In this document: piece after piece, positions 1-8,190 of the stretch | Layout: each line of letters opens with the position of its first letter | Position numbering within the stretch: position 1 is the first letter of the stretch | Assembly: GCF_003260195.1 (NCBI RefSeq) | Contig: NZ_QEIH01000001.1 | Location: 682,001-746,000, forward strand | Length of the DNA: 64,000 nucleotides | Direction of reading: 5' to 3' | Source: Lutibacter citreus | Lineage (GTDB): Bacteria > Bacteroidota > Bacteroidia > Flavobacteriales > Flavobacteriaceae | Translations under genes and position numbers: made by a program | The notes under the pieces: generated by a model | Seen by the model: the letters and a program-made list of their open reading frames with translations, nothing else | What the model was told of the DNA's origin: nothing | Databases searched by the model: none

Positions 1-36
1 AAATAAAACACCAACAATTAAAAGAAAAATATCCAT
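1..36 (-). CDS. N-terminal fragment of a membrane protein, DUF456-like
   Basis: Reading leftward from an ATG at 36, the frame stays open to the window edge and gives MDIFLLIVGVLF. This is a hydrophobic N terminus of the kind that opens DUF456-type small membrane proteins. A perfect -7 element on the same strand lies 14 bases upstream of the ATG, which argues that the start is real. Only 12 residues are visible, so the family is a guess by resemblance and the function cannot be stated. The gene is divergent from the BlaI-type repressor gene. Confidence 0.45.
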   Translation of the reverse strand, partial: MDIFLLIVGVLF

Positions 37-50
37 ATGTAACTTTTTAT

Positions 51-58
51 CAAATTTA
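51..58 (-). promoter_or_regulatory. -7 promoter element TAAATTTG for the leftward membrane gene
   Basis: Exact match to the Bacteroidota -7 consensus TAnnTTTG on the minus strand, ending 14 bases before the ATG at 36. No convincing -33 element was identified. Confidence 0.5.
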
Positions 59-97
59 AATTATAGGAATTTAATTGCAACAATCGTGCAATTTTAT

Positions 98-161
98 AAC
101 TAATAAATTAGTTTAAACTAAATATTTAGTTATATTTGTCTTTTAAACTAAAAACTTAGTT
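98..161. promoter_or_regulatory. Three AACTAA-N4-TTAGTT operators before the blaI-type gene
   Basis: Copies lie at 98-113, 116-131 and 146-161; all three have the form AACTAA-N4-TTAGTT, and the middle one is a perfect 16-base palindrome. Starts are 18 and 30 bases apart. They bracket the -7 element at 131-138 and the predicted transcription start near 142. This is the layout of an autoregulated BlaI/MecI-family operator array, although the half-site differs from the classical TACA/TGTA core. That the downstream repressor binds here is inferred. Confidence 0.75.
131..138 (+). promoter_or_regulatory. -7 promoter element TATATTTG of the blaI-blaR1 operon
   Basis: Exact -7 consensus, 29 bases before the ATG at 168. 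It abuts the middle operator and lies just upstream of the third, so repressor binding would block the polymerase. Confidence 0.7.
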
Positions 162-167
162 GGTAAT

Positions 168-539
168 ATGAGTAAACAATTAACAAAAGCAGAGGAGCAG
201 TTAATGCAAGTTTTATGGAATTTGGAAGAGGCTTCCGTAAAAGAAATTATTGAAGAATTACCCTTGCCAAAACCAGCGTATAATACTGTATCTACGATAA
301 TTAGGATTTTAGAAACAAAAAAATTTGTAGACCATAAAGCTAAGGGGAGAGGGCATATTTATTTTCCTCTTGTTAAAAAAACAGCTTATAGTAATCAAAG
401 TTTACACAAGTTAATGGATGGTTATTTTGGAGGTTCTTTTAATAATATGGTGTCTTTTTTTATGAAAAAAAATGATGTTAATATCAACGAATTGGAATCA
501 ATTTTAAAGCAAATTAACGACAAAAAGACAGAGAAATGA
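168..539 (+). CDS. BlaI/MecI/CopY-family transcriptional repressor
   Basis: This 123-residue protein matches the BlaI/MecI family in length and layout. It has an N-terminal winged helix (about residues 1-75, beginning LTKAEEQLMQVLW, with the recognition segment PAYNTVSTIIRILE) followed by a C-terminal dimerization tail. Family members bind palindromic operators as dimers and are cleaved after a partner BlaR1-type membrane protease senses a signal. Its stop overlaps the start of the BlaR1-like gene by four bases (ATGA), so the two are translationally coupled. Three palindromes in front of it suggest autorepression. In Bacteroidota such pairs are widespread and most are not beta-lactam sensors, so the signal is unknown. 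Confidence 0.9.
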   Translation: MSKQLTKAEEQLMQVLWNLEEASVKEIIEELPLPKPAYNTVSTIIRILETKKFVDHKAKGRGHIYFPLVKKTAYSNQSLHKLMDGYFGGSFNNMVSFFMKKNDVNINELESILKQINDKKTEK

Positions 540-2044
540 TAAATTATATTATTCAAGTACTATTTTTTCAAACTATATTTTTGGCAGTTTACGATTTGTT
601 TTTACAAAAGGAAACGTTTTTTAACTGGAATAGATTTTACCTTTTAATGACTCCTTTAATTTCATTTATAATTCCTTGGGTAAGATTGGAAAGGATTAGT
701 AATGATGTTGTAAACCAGCAATTAAATAGATTACCTGAAGTAATAATTAATCCTGAAAGTATTTTTGTGTTGTCAAATTCAAATGTTGCTCATATTAATT
801 ATTTTCAAATTGTATTTTTTGTTGGAGCAATAATTATCTCAATTGTTTTTATAAAAAGATTGGTTAAAATATTTAAGTTAATTAATAGTAGTAAGGTTGT
901 GAAAAAAGAGAAGTATAATTTGGTTATTTTAAAATCTAAACAATCTGCTTTTTCATTTTTCAACTATATTTTTATAAATAAAGAATTATTTGATCGTAAT
1001 GAATTAGTTATAATTGAACACGAACTTATTCATTGTAAACAACGTCATACTCTAGATTTACTTTTTTTTGAGATTCTAAAGATTGTAATGTGGTTTAATC
1101 CGTTGGTTTATATATATCAAAAAAGAATTACGGTATTACACGAGTTTATTTCTGATGCTGAGGTAGTTAAGAATAGTACTAAAGAAACATATTTTAATAA
1201 ATTATTATCAGAAACATTTAATGTAGAAAATATTTCATTTATAAATCAATTTTATAAACATTCATTAATTAAAAAAAGAATAACTATGATTTCAAAAAGT
1301 AAATCTCAAAAAGTAAATCAACTTAAATATTTATTATTAGTTCCTATATTATTAGGCATGTTAATGTTTAGTTCATTTTCAAAAAATAATTCAGAAATAG
1401 AATCTTTTTCTATAAGTACTAACTCTTTAGAATTTCCTGAAGCTAATAACTTAAAATTAGACTCTATTAAAGATGTCTCTTTTGCAACTATTGATGAAGT
1501 TCCAATCTTTGAAGGTTGTAAAGGCTCACAAGATGAATTAAGAAAATGCTTACAGGAAGGAATAACAAAGCATGTTGCTTCTAATTTTAATTCTGAGTTA
1601 GGTGATAACCTAGGTTTAAATCCTGGTATTTCTAGAATTTTTGTATTGTTTAAAATAGATTATGAAGGAAATATTATAGATGTTAAGGCAAGAGCAGCTC
1701 ATGAAAAATTAGTTGAAGAAGCTATAAGAGTTGTTAAATTAATTCCTAAGATGAAACCAGGAAAGCATAAAAACAAATTTGTAAATGTTAAGTATAGTTT
1801 ACCAATTGCTTTTAAAGTGAAAGGTAAAAAAAGTGAGAAAACATTGTTAGATCTTGATAATATGAGCACTGAAGATAAACCATTGTTTATTTTAGATGGT
1901 AAAGAAATTACCGAGGAAGAACAAAAAAATATAAAACCAGATGAAATTAAGAGGATTGATGTACTAAAAGGTGAGGCAGCAATAAAAAAGTATGGTGTAA
2001 AAGGTGAAAATGGAGTTGTTGAAATTACAAGTAAGGTTGAATAG
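536..2044 (+). CDS. BlaR1/MecR1-like M56 membrane metallopeptidase with TonB-like and plug-like tail
   Basis: A 502-residue protein with hydrophobic segments near residues 5-22, 35-55, 90-110 and 265-280. The zinc-protease motif HELIH is at 162-166, and E203 in HEFISDAE is a plausible third ligand, as in family M56. Instead of the penicillin-binding sensor of BlaR1, the C-terminal half carries a TonB C-terminal-like domain (about 320-430, with GNIIDVKA and MKPG) and a short segment resembling the plug of TonB-dependent receptors (about 447-500, LFILDGKEIT and GENGVVEI). By family analogy it should cleave the co-transcribed repressor. The periplasmic tail suggests it senses something at the outer membrane or TonB machinery; that is inference. 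Confidence 0.85.
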   Translation: MINYIIQVLFFQTIFLAVYDLFLQKETFFNWNRFYLLMTPLISFIIPWVRLERISNDVVNQQLNRLPEVIINPESIFVLSNSNVAHINYFQIVFFVGAIIISIVFIKRLVKIFKLINSSKVVKKEKYNLVILKSKQSAFSFFNYIFINKELFDRNELVIIEHELIHCKQRHTLDLLFFEILKIVMWFNPLVYIYQKRITVLHEFISDAEVVKNSTKETYFNKLLSETFNVENISFINQFYKHSLIKKRITMISKSKSQKVNQLKYLLLVPILLGMLMFSSFSKNNSEIESFSISTNSLEFPEANNLKLDSIKDVSFATIDEVPIFEGCKGSQDELRKCLQEGITKHVASNFNSELGDNLGLNPGISRIFVLFKIDYEGNIIDVKARAAHEKLVEEAIRVVKLIPKMKPGKHKNKFVNVKYSLPIAFKVKGKKSEKTLLDLDNMSTEDKPLFILDGKEITEEEQKNIKPDEIKRIDVLKGEAAIKKYGVKGENGVVEITSKVE

Positions 2045-2109
2045 TTAGTTCAAAGTTAATTATGCATTTTGAAATTGTTGACTAAACGAAAAAGTTGTAT
2101 TTTCACATT

Positions 2110-2598
2110 GTGAATTTAAAACTTATTTTGAAGCAATTAATTGCATTGTTAATTTTAAGTGTACTTGTTTTATCTTGTACTTATTTTGTGAATAATACAG
2201 AGAAAACAACTATACCAGTAATAGACACTATTATAGATTTTAATAGCGTTGACGTTTTTCCGTTGTTTCCGAGTTGTGATAGTATTCCTTCTGAAGAAAA
2301 ACAACGAATTTGTTCTCAAATAAAACTTTCGGAACATTTATATGCAACTTTAGATTCAAATAAATTGATTATTGCTGAAAAGGTAAACGATACTATTTTG
2401 GTGAAACTACTTGTTGATAATAAAGGGAATGTGTCTCTTGTAAATATAAATTCTTCTGAAATAATTAAAAACCAAATTCCTAAATTGGATAGTTTAATAA
2501 AAAAAGGAATTGATGTATTGCCAAAAATGGAACCTGGTATAAAAAGAGGAATGCCTGTATCTATTGAATTTACATTACCAATTATTTTTAAAAACTAA
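2110..2598 (+). CDS. Small lipoprotein with TonB C-terminal-like domain
   Basis: A protein of about 162 residues with a lysine-bearing hydrophobic leader and a lipobox-like VLSC, pointing to an envelope lipoprotein. The rest resembles the TonB-like region of the preceding BlaR1-like protein: a cysteine-containing opening (FPLFPSC against VPIFEGC), DNKGNVSLV, PKMEPG and SIEFTLPIIFK. It looks like a stand-alone relative of that domain. There is no ATG. GTG at 2110 was chosen because it gives a normal signal peptide; TTG at 2095 and 2128 are alternatives. It follows blaR1 by about 65 bases and probably shares its control. Function unknown. Confidence 0.65.
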   Translation: MNLKLILKQLIALLILSVLVLSCTYFVNNTEKTTIPVIDTIIDFNSVDVFPLFPSCDSIPSEEKQRICSQIKLSEHLYATLDSNKLIIAEKVNDTILVKLLVDNKGNVSLVNINSSEIIKNQIPKLDSLIKKGIDVLPKMEPGIKRGMPVSIEFTLPIIFKN

Positions 2599-2632
2599 AA
2601 AGCTCAAGTAAAATTTTTACTTGAGCTTTTTA
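2597..2632 (+). terminator. Rho-independent terminator after the blaR1-lipoprotein operon
   Basis: The inverted repeat AAGCTCAAGTAAAA / TTTTACTTGAGCTT is followed by a T run and begins at the stop codon of the lipoprotein gene. Confidence 0.85.
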
Positions 2633-2707
2633 GTTTTTAAATCTTGTTTTAATTAAAGTGTTTTATTTAAAAGCACCCTATAAGAAAAAATAGTTTTAGT
2701 GTTTAAT

Positions 2708-3700
2708 TTAAGCATTAATCATTTTCCAAAGATCATCTTTTAATTCAACCAAACCTTGTTGCGCTACTGAAGAAATAAATAGGGTTTTAATACCTTCTGG
2801 AAGTTCCTTTTTTAATTCATCTATTAATTCGTCATCTAGCATATCACTTTTTGAAATAGCTAATAAACGCTCTTTATCCAGTAATTCTGGATTGTGTTGT
2901 TTTAACTCATTTAGTAAAATAGCATATTCCTTTTTAATATCATCAGAATCTGCTGGAATAAGAAATAATAAGATTGAATTACGTTCAATATGTCTTAAAA
3001 ATCTATGTCCTAAACCTTTCCCTTCAGCAGCACCTTCAATAATACCAGGAATATCTGCAATTACAAAAGTTTGAAAATCACGGTATTCAACTATTCCTAA
3101 ATTAGGTTTTAAAGTAGTAAAAGCGTAATCAGCTATTTTTGGTTTTGCTGAAGTTAATACTGAAAGTAATGTAGATTTACCAGCATTTGGAAATCCTACT
3201 AAACCAACATCCCCTAATAATTTTAATTCAAATTGAAACCAAGCGTCTTTTCCTTCAATACCAGGTTGTGCATATCTAGGTGTTTGATTTGTTGAAGATC
3301 TAAAATTCCAATTTCCAAGTCCACCCATACCACCTTCTAATAAGATTTGCTCTGTATTTTCAGTTGTAATTTCAAAAAGTACTTCTTGAGTTTCAGCATC
3401 TCTAATTATTGTACCTAAAGGTACTTCAATATATACATCGCCACCATCTTTACCCGAACTTCTAGATTTTGCTCCATGACCACCGTGGTCAGCTCTAAAA
3501 TGTTTGTTGAATTTTAAGTGGTATAAAGTCCATAAATTAGAGTTTGCACGAACAATAATATGACCACCACGTCCTCCATCACCACCATCTGGACCACCTT
3601 TTGTAATGTACTTTTCTCTGTGTAAATGAGTAGATCCACCACCACCACTACCAGAACAGGCATATACTTTTAAATAGTCTACAAAATTTCCTTCAGTCAT
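2708..3700 (-). CDS. obg: Obg-family GTPase (ObgE/CgtA)
   Basis: A 330-residue Obg GTPase, which associates with the 50S ribosomal subunit and takes part in ribosome assembly and the stringent response. Visible are the glycine-rich Obg fold (about 1-160, with GSGGGGS and [12 protein letters not shown]), G1 GFPNAGKS near 170, G3 DIPGIIEGA and a G4 variant SKSD. It ends soon after the G domain, so the C-terminal OCT domain of some Gram-positive homologs is absent, as is usual in this phylum. It lies 70 bases downstream of hpt-adk on the same strand with no clear promoter of its own, so co-transcription is likely. Confidence 0.95.
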   Translation of the reverse strand: MTEGNFVDYLKVYACSGSGGGGSTHLHREKYITKGGPDGGDGGRGGHIIVRANSNLWTLYHLKFNKHFRADHGGHGAKSRSSGKDGGDVYIEVPLGTIIRDAETQEVLFEITTENTEQILLEGGMGGLGNWNFRSSTNQTPRYAQPGIEGKDAWFQFELKLLGDVGLVGFPNAGKSTLLSVLTSAKPKIADYAFTTLKPNLGIVEYRDFQTFVIADIPGIIEGAAEGKGLGHRFLRHIERNSILLFLIPADSDDIKKEYAILLNELKQHNPELLDKERLLAISKSDMLDDELIDELKKELPEGIKTLFISSVAQQGLVELKDDLWKMINA

Positions 3701-3770
3701 TGTTATAATTATTCCTTCAAAGGGAGGAATTTTTTAATGTTGTTAACCTAATTTATTTAAACCTTAGTTA

Positions 3771-4886
3771 TTAAAGTTTATCAAAAACTTCACTTAACCT
3801 AACAGTAATATCTTCAATACTTCCAACGCCATTAACTCCAAAATATTTATTTTGAGCTTGGTAGTAATCTTTTAATATAGCTGTTTTGGTATTATATTCG
3901 TTAAATCTGTTTCTAATTTTACTTTCATCTTGGTCATCAGATCTACCACTAGTTTTTCCACGTTCTAATAAACGATCAACTAATAAGTCTTCTGGAACTT
4001 CAAGAGCAACCATACCACTAATAGCTTCTCCTTTTTCTTCTAAAAAGGTATCTAAAGCTGCAGCTTGAGATTCAGTACGAGGAAAACCATCAAAAATAAA
4101 TCCGTTTGCATCTGAGTTTCTTTCAACTTCTGCTTTTAACATATCAATTGTTACTTCATCAGGAACTAAATCACCTTGGTCCATGTAAGATTTTGCTAAT
4201 AAACCAAGTTCAGTTTCATTTTTAATATTAAATCTAAAAACGTCACCTGTAGAGATATGTTTTAAGCTATATTTTTCTTTTAATGAATCTGCTTGAGTTC
4301 CTTTTCCTGCACCTGGAGGGCCAAATAATACAATGTTTTTCATGGTTGGTTTTGTTGTAAGTTGATATATGCTAGCAAAATTTCTTCCTATTCCGTCAAA
4401 ATCTAAACCGTACCCTACAATAAATTTGTCTGGTATTGAGATTCCAATATAATCAATTGGAAGTTCTTTTTTAAACACATCAGGTTTAAAGAATAAAGTT
4501 GCTATTTTAAGTTGTTTTAATTTTTTGTTTTCAAAGATTTTATAAATTTCTTGAAGAGTGTTACCAGTATCAATTATATCTTCAAGAATAACAACAGTTC
4601 TTCCTTCTAAGTCTTCATTTACTCCAACTAGTTGTTTAATTTTCCCTGTAGATTCAGTACCTTGATAAGATGCTAGTTTAACAAATGACACTTCACAATC
4701 TCCATTATACTCACGTACAAAATCTGCTACAAACATAAAGCAGCCATTTAAAATACCAATAAATATTGGAGTCTCACCTTTACAATCATTTTCTACTTGT
4801 TTAACTAAAGATTGTACTGCTTGTTGTATTTCATTTTCCGAAATATACGATTTGAAATATTTGTCGTGTAGTTTTATTATGCTCAT
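3771..4886 (-). CDS. hpt-adk: Fused hypoxanthine phosphoribosyltransferase-adenylate kinase
   Basis: A 371-residue in-frame fusion of two purine enzymes. Residues 1-180 are a hypoxanthine phosphoribosyltransferase with PRPP loop VVILEDIIDTGNT (about 98-110). Residues 182-371 are a short-type adenylate kinase beginning MKNIVLFGPPGAGKGT with its P-loop at 189-197, the GFPRT segment and no long zinc-type LID insert. The first domain salvages hypoxanthine or guanine to the nucleotide; the second equilibrates AMP, ATP and ADP. The adk part begins with its own ATG at 4343, so separate translation of the kinase is conceivable. No stop or frameshift separates the halves, and this fusion is known in flavobacteria. 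Confidence 0.93.
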   Translation of the reverse strand: MSIIKLHDKYFKSYISENEIQQAVQSLVKQVENDCKGETPIFIGILNGCFMFVADFVREYNGDCEVSFVKLASYQGTESTGKIKQLVGVNEDLEGRTVVILEDIIDTGNTLQEIYKIFENKKLKQLKIATLFFKPDVFKKELPIDYIGISIPDKFIVGYGLDFDGIGRNFASIYQLTTKPTMKNIVLFGPPGAGKGTQADSLKEKYSLKHISTGDVFRFNIKNETELGLLAKSYMDQGDLVPDEVTIDMLKAEVERNSDANGFIFDGFPRTESQAAALDTFLEEKGEAISGMVALEVPEDLLVDRLLERGKTSGRSDDQDESKIRNRFNEYNTKTAILKDYYQAQNKYFGVNGVGSIEDITVRLSEVFDKL

Positions 4887-4901
4887 TGTTTCTGTTTGTT
4901 A

Positions 4902-4909
4902 CAAATGTA
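4902..4909 (-). promoter_or_regulatory. -7 promoter element TACATTTG of hpt-adk
   Basis: Consensus match on the minus strand, 15 bases upstream of the ATG at 4886. Confidence 0.6.
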
Positions 4910-4966
4910 ATAATCAATAAATAATTATCAAAGATGTTGATAATTTAAAATGCTAATTTGAAATAG

Positions 4967-4998
4967 AAAAACCGTCTTGAATTTTCAAGACGGTTTTT
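4967..4998 (-). terminator. Terminator of secDF
   Basis: Hairpin AAAAACCGTCTTGAA / TTCAAGACGGTTTTTT, directly downstream of the leftward secDF and upstream of the hpt-adk promoter. Confidence 0.85.
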
Positions 4999-5022
4999 TA
5001 TGTATTAAATTCTTTAAAAATA

Positions 5023-8019
5023 TTATTTTTTAGAATCTACTTTTTTTACTGTATCATACATTAAAGGTGATGCAATAAATAGTGATGAATAAGTACCAAC
5101 TACAACACCAACTATTAATGCAAACATAAATCCTTTAATAGAATCTCCACCAAATAAGAAGATTGCCATTAACACAACTAAAGTTGTTAAAGATGTATTT
5201 ATTGTTCTACCTAAAGTGCTACTTAAGGCTGTATCAACAATTTTAGAAAATTTCCATCCAGAGTGTATTCCTGTAAATTCACGAATTCTATCAAAAATTA
5301 CCACGGTATCATTCAATGAATAACCAACCACCGTTAATATTGCGGCAATAAATGATTGTCCAATTTCCATATCAAATGGTAAAATTTTATAGAATATAGA
5401 GAATATTGCTAATACAATTAAAACATCGTGGAATACTGCTATTACAGCACCTAAACTGTATTGCCATTTTCTAAATCTTAAAAGGATGTATAAGAATACA
5501 ACTAATAATGAACCAAAAATAGCCCAACCTGCAGCAGTTTTAATATCATCTGCAATAGTAGGTTCAACTTTAACAGTACTCATTATACCTGCAGTTTTCT
5601 TTCCGTCAAAACCAGGTTTAAATTCATCCATAGTTAATCCAGCAGGTAAATAACTTTTTAAGTTTTTAAATAATAGGTTTTGAACTTCGTCATCTACATG
5701 ATTTCCTTCTTCTTCTATTTTAAATTTTGTTGTAATTTTTAATTGAGTAGCTTCACCATAAGTTTTAACTTCAGGAGCACTTCCAAAAGCATCTTTTAAT
5801 GTTGCGGCAACGTCTGTAGGGCTAACAACTTTGTCAAATTTAACAACGTAGTTTCTACCTCCAACAAAATCAACACCATAATTTAATCCATTTGTAAATA
5901 AAGATCCAAGACCTACAATAATTACTATTCCTGAAATTGCATATGCAATTTTACGTCTTTTTAAGAATTCAATATCAATTCTATGAAACCATTTTTTGGT
6001 AATATTAGTATTGAATGTAAATAATTTTCCTTTAGCAGCATACCAGTCAATTAACAATCTAGTAATAAAAACTGCGGTGAATAAAGAAGTAACAATACCT
6101 ACCATTAATGTATAAGCAAAACCTTTTACTGGTCCTGTTCCAAATACATATAAAATAATACCTGTAAGCATTGTAGTAATGTTAGCATCTATAATTGCAG
6201 ATAAGGCACCTTTAAAACTAAATCCGTGTTCAACGGCTCCTTTTAAACCTTTTCCTTTATCAAGTTCTTCTTTAATTCTTTCAAAAATAATTACGTTGGC
6301 ATCAACCGACATACCTATTGTTAAAATAATACCTGCAATACCAGGTAAAGTTAATACAGCTCCGAAGGCCGTTAAAATACCAAAAATAAATAATAAGTTA
6401 ACTAATAAAGCAACATCAGCAAATACTCCAGCTTTACCGTAGTAAAAGATCATCCAAAGTAATACTAATAATAAGGCTAAACCAAATGAGCTCATACTAC
6501 TATTAATTGCTTTTTGACCAAGTGATGGTCCAACAACTTCAGATTGAATAATATGTGCAGCAGCAGGTAATTTACCAGCTTTTAAAACGTTTGCAATATC
6601 TTGAGCTTCTTCAACTGTCATACTTCCACCTGAAATAGAAGTTCTACCAGTTGTAATAGCTGTATTTACAGAGGGAGCAGTGTGTACATTATCATCTAAA
6701 ACAACAGCAACAAATTTCCCTACATTTTCTGTAGTCATTTTCCCCCATTGTCTTGTACCACTAGCATTCATAGTCATACTAACCTCAGGTTTTCCTGTTT
6801 GTCCAAATTCTTGACTCGCATCATCAATAACATCTCCTTCAATTGTAGGAGCATCTTCTCTGTTAGATTTTATTCCGTATAAGTAGATTAATTCAGTAGC
6901 ATCACTTCCATCAACTGAAGCAGTTGTAAAAGATTTAGCATCCCAAAGAAACTTAGCGTACTTCATATCATTTGAAAGTAAAGCTCTAACTTCTTTCATT
7001 GCTAAGTAAGAATTTACTTTAGCAGTATCAATAACTTTAGCAGTCCCTATTACAGAAGAAATTTGATTTTGTGATTGAGGAATACTTGGTGATAAATAAG
7101 TAAATAAATTTTCAGCAGGTTTTGCAGCAACTGAATCTGAAACTTCACCTAATAAATCTTCTAAATCATCTTTTGCAGTTGTTGCATCTTCATCCGTTTC
7201 TGGAGCTTCATCTTTTAAGTATTCACCTATAACGGCATTTGCTTGAAAAAAGAAATTTGAAGTTTCTTGGTTTGTGTAAACTTCCCAAAACTGCAATTCA
7301 GCAGTACTTTGTAATAATTTTTTTACACGGTCAATATCTTTTGCTCCTGGTAATTCAATTAAAATACGACCAGAGTTTCCAATACGTTGAATGTTTGGTT
7401 GAGTAACACCAAATTTATCAATACGACTTCTTAATACTTCAAAAGCAGTATTTACAGAACCAGTAACTTCTGCTTCAATAATAGGAAGCACTTCTTTGTC
7501 TGAAAGTTTAAAGTTGATTTTTTCTCTTAGAGATTTATTTCCAAAGATACTAGGATCGCTTAATTTAACCGTTCCAGCACTTGCTTTTTCAAATTCATTA
7601 AAGAATAAATCTAAAAACCGATCATCACTACTTCTTTGCGCTTCTGTTGCTTTAGCAATAGCTTCGTTAAATACTGGGTTTTTAGATTCGTTTGATAAAC
7701 CAATTAAGATATCTTTTACAGATACTTGTAAAATAGCATTAATACCTCCTTTAAGGTCTAATCCTAAATTTAGTTCTTTGTCACGAATGTCATTGTAGCT
7801 AAATTTAGCAAAACCTAAATCAATAACTGGTTTGTTGGCGATTGAGTCTAAATAAACTCTTTCTAATTTTGCCAATTCTTTTCCGTCTTCAGATTTAGAT
7901 TCAGCATATATTTTTGCTTTATCTTCAACACCATTTGTAAACCATGTAAATGATAATTGGTATAAACTAACTAACCCAAATAGGATAGCGAATAACTTTA
8001 TAAGTCCCTTGTTCTGCAT
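5023..8019 (-). CDS. secDF: SecDF, fused protein translocase subunits SecD and SecF
   Basis: This 998-residue protein joins SecD (about 1-640) and SecF (about 660-998). SecDF is an inner-membrane, proton-driven helper of SecYEG that pulls exported proteins out on the periplasmic side. Visible are the N-terminal membrane segment, the D1 motif LDLKGGINAILQV, the P1-head elements SRIDKFGV and RILIELPG, the membrane block with GMSVDANVIIFERI, and in the SecF half NYGVDFVGGRNY and VGYSLNDTVVIFDRIRE. The SecD P1 head contains an acidic, serine- and alanine-rich insertion near residues 270-300. The fused form is standard for Bacteroidota. Monocistronic by its promoter and terminator. Confidence 0.96.
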   Translation of the reverse strand: MQNKGLIKLFAILFGLVSLYQLSFTWFTNGVEDKAKIYAESKSEDGKELAKLERVYLDSIANKPVIDLGFAKFSYNDIRDKELNLGLDLKGGINAILQVSVKDILIGLSNESKNPVFNEAIAKATEAQRSSDDRFLDLFFNEFEKASAGTVKLSDPSIFGNKSLREKINFKLSDKEVLPIIEAEVTGSVNTAFEVLRSRIDKFGVTQPNIQRIGNSGRILIELPGAKDIDRVKKLLQSTAELQFWEVYTNQETSNFFFQANAVIGEYLKDEAPETDEDATTAKDDLEDLLGEVSDSVAAKPAENLFTYLSPSIPQSQNQISSVIGTAKVIDTAKVNSYLAMKEVRALLSNDMKYAKFLWDAKSFTTASVDGSDATELIYLYGIKSNREDAPTIEGDVIDDASQEFGQTGKPEVSMTMNASGTRQWGKMTTENVGKFVAVVLDDNVHTAPSVNTAITTGRTSISGGSMTVEEAQDIANVLKAGKLPAAAHIIQSEVVGPSLGQKAINSSMSSFGLALLLVLLWMIFYYGKAGVFADVALLVNLLFIFGILTAFGAVLTLPGIAGIILTIGMSVDANVIIFERIKEELDKGKGLKGAVEHGFSFKGALSAIIDANITTMLTGIILYVFGTGPVKGFAYTLMVGIVTSLFTAVFITRLLIDWYAAKGKLFTFNTNITKKWFHRIDIEFLKRRKIAYAISGIVIIVGLGSLFTNGLNYGVDFVGGRNYVVKFDKVVSPTDVAATLKDAFGSAPEVKTYGEATQLKITTKFKIEEEGNHVDDEVQNLLFKNLKSYLPAGLTMDEFKPGFDGKKTAGIMSTVKVEPTIADDIKTAAGWAIFGSLLVVFLYILLRFRKWQYSLGAVIAVFHDVLIVLAIFSIFYKILPFDMEIGQSFIAAILTVVGYSLNDTVVIFDRIREFTGIHSGWKFSKIVDTALSSTLGRTINTSLTTLVVLMAIFLFGGDSIKGFMFALIVGVVVGTYSSLFIASPLMYDTVKKVDSKK

Positions 8020-8060
8020 TTTAAATTATTTTAATAAAAAATTCTTTTGTAATAAACGTG

Positions 8061-8068
8061 CAAATATA
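8061..8068 (-). promoter_or_regulatory. -7 promoter element TATATTTG of secDF
   Basis: Exact consensus on the minus strand, 41 bases before the secDF ATG. It is divergent from the fhs promoter about 95 bases away. Confidence 0.6.
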
Positions 8069-8162
8069 TAATTTCAAATAGAGACTGACAATACTTTTTT
8101 GCCTTTTTATGGGTATTAATTTAAGCTTTACTGTTTAAATTTATTTCGTACGGTGGAATTTA

Positions 8163-8170
8163 TATATTTG
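8163..8170 (+). promoter_or_regulatory. -7 promoter element TATATTTG of fhs
   Basis: Exact consensus ending 20 bases before the ATG at 8191. Confidence 0.65.
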
Positions 8171-8190
8171 TTGTCATAAATATTAAAAAT

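Noticed and set aside
168-2044. A beta-lactam resistance sensor locus
   Set aside because: There is no beta-lactamase gene and the BlaR1-like protein lacks the penicillin-binding sensor domain.
3771-4886. A missing stop codon or sequencing error joining hpt and adk
   Set aside because: The frame is continuous, both domains are complete, and the same fusion is known in flavobacteria.
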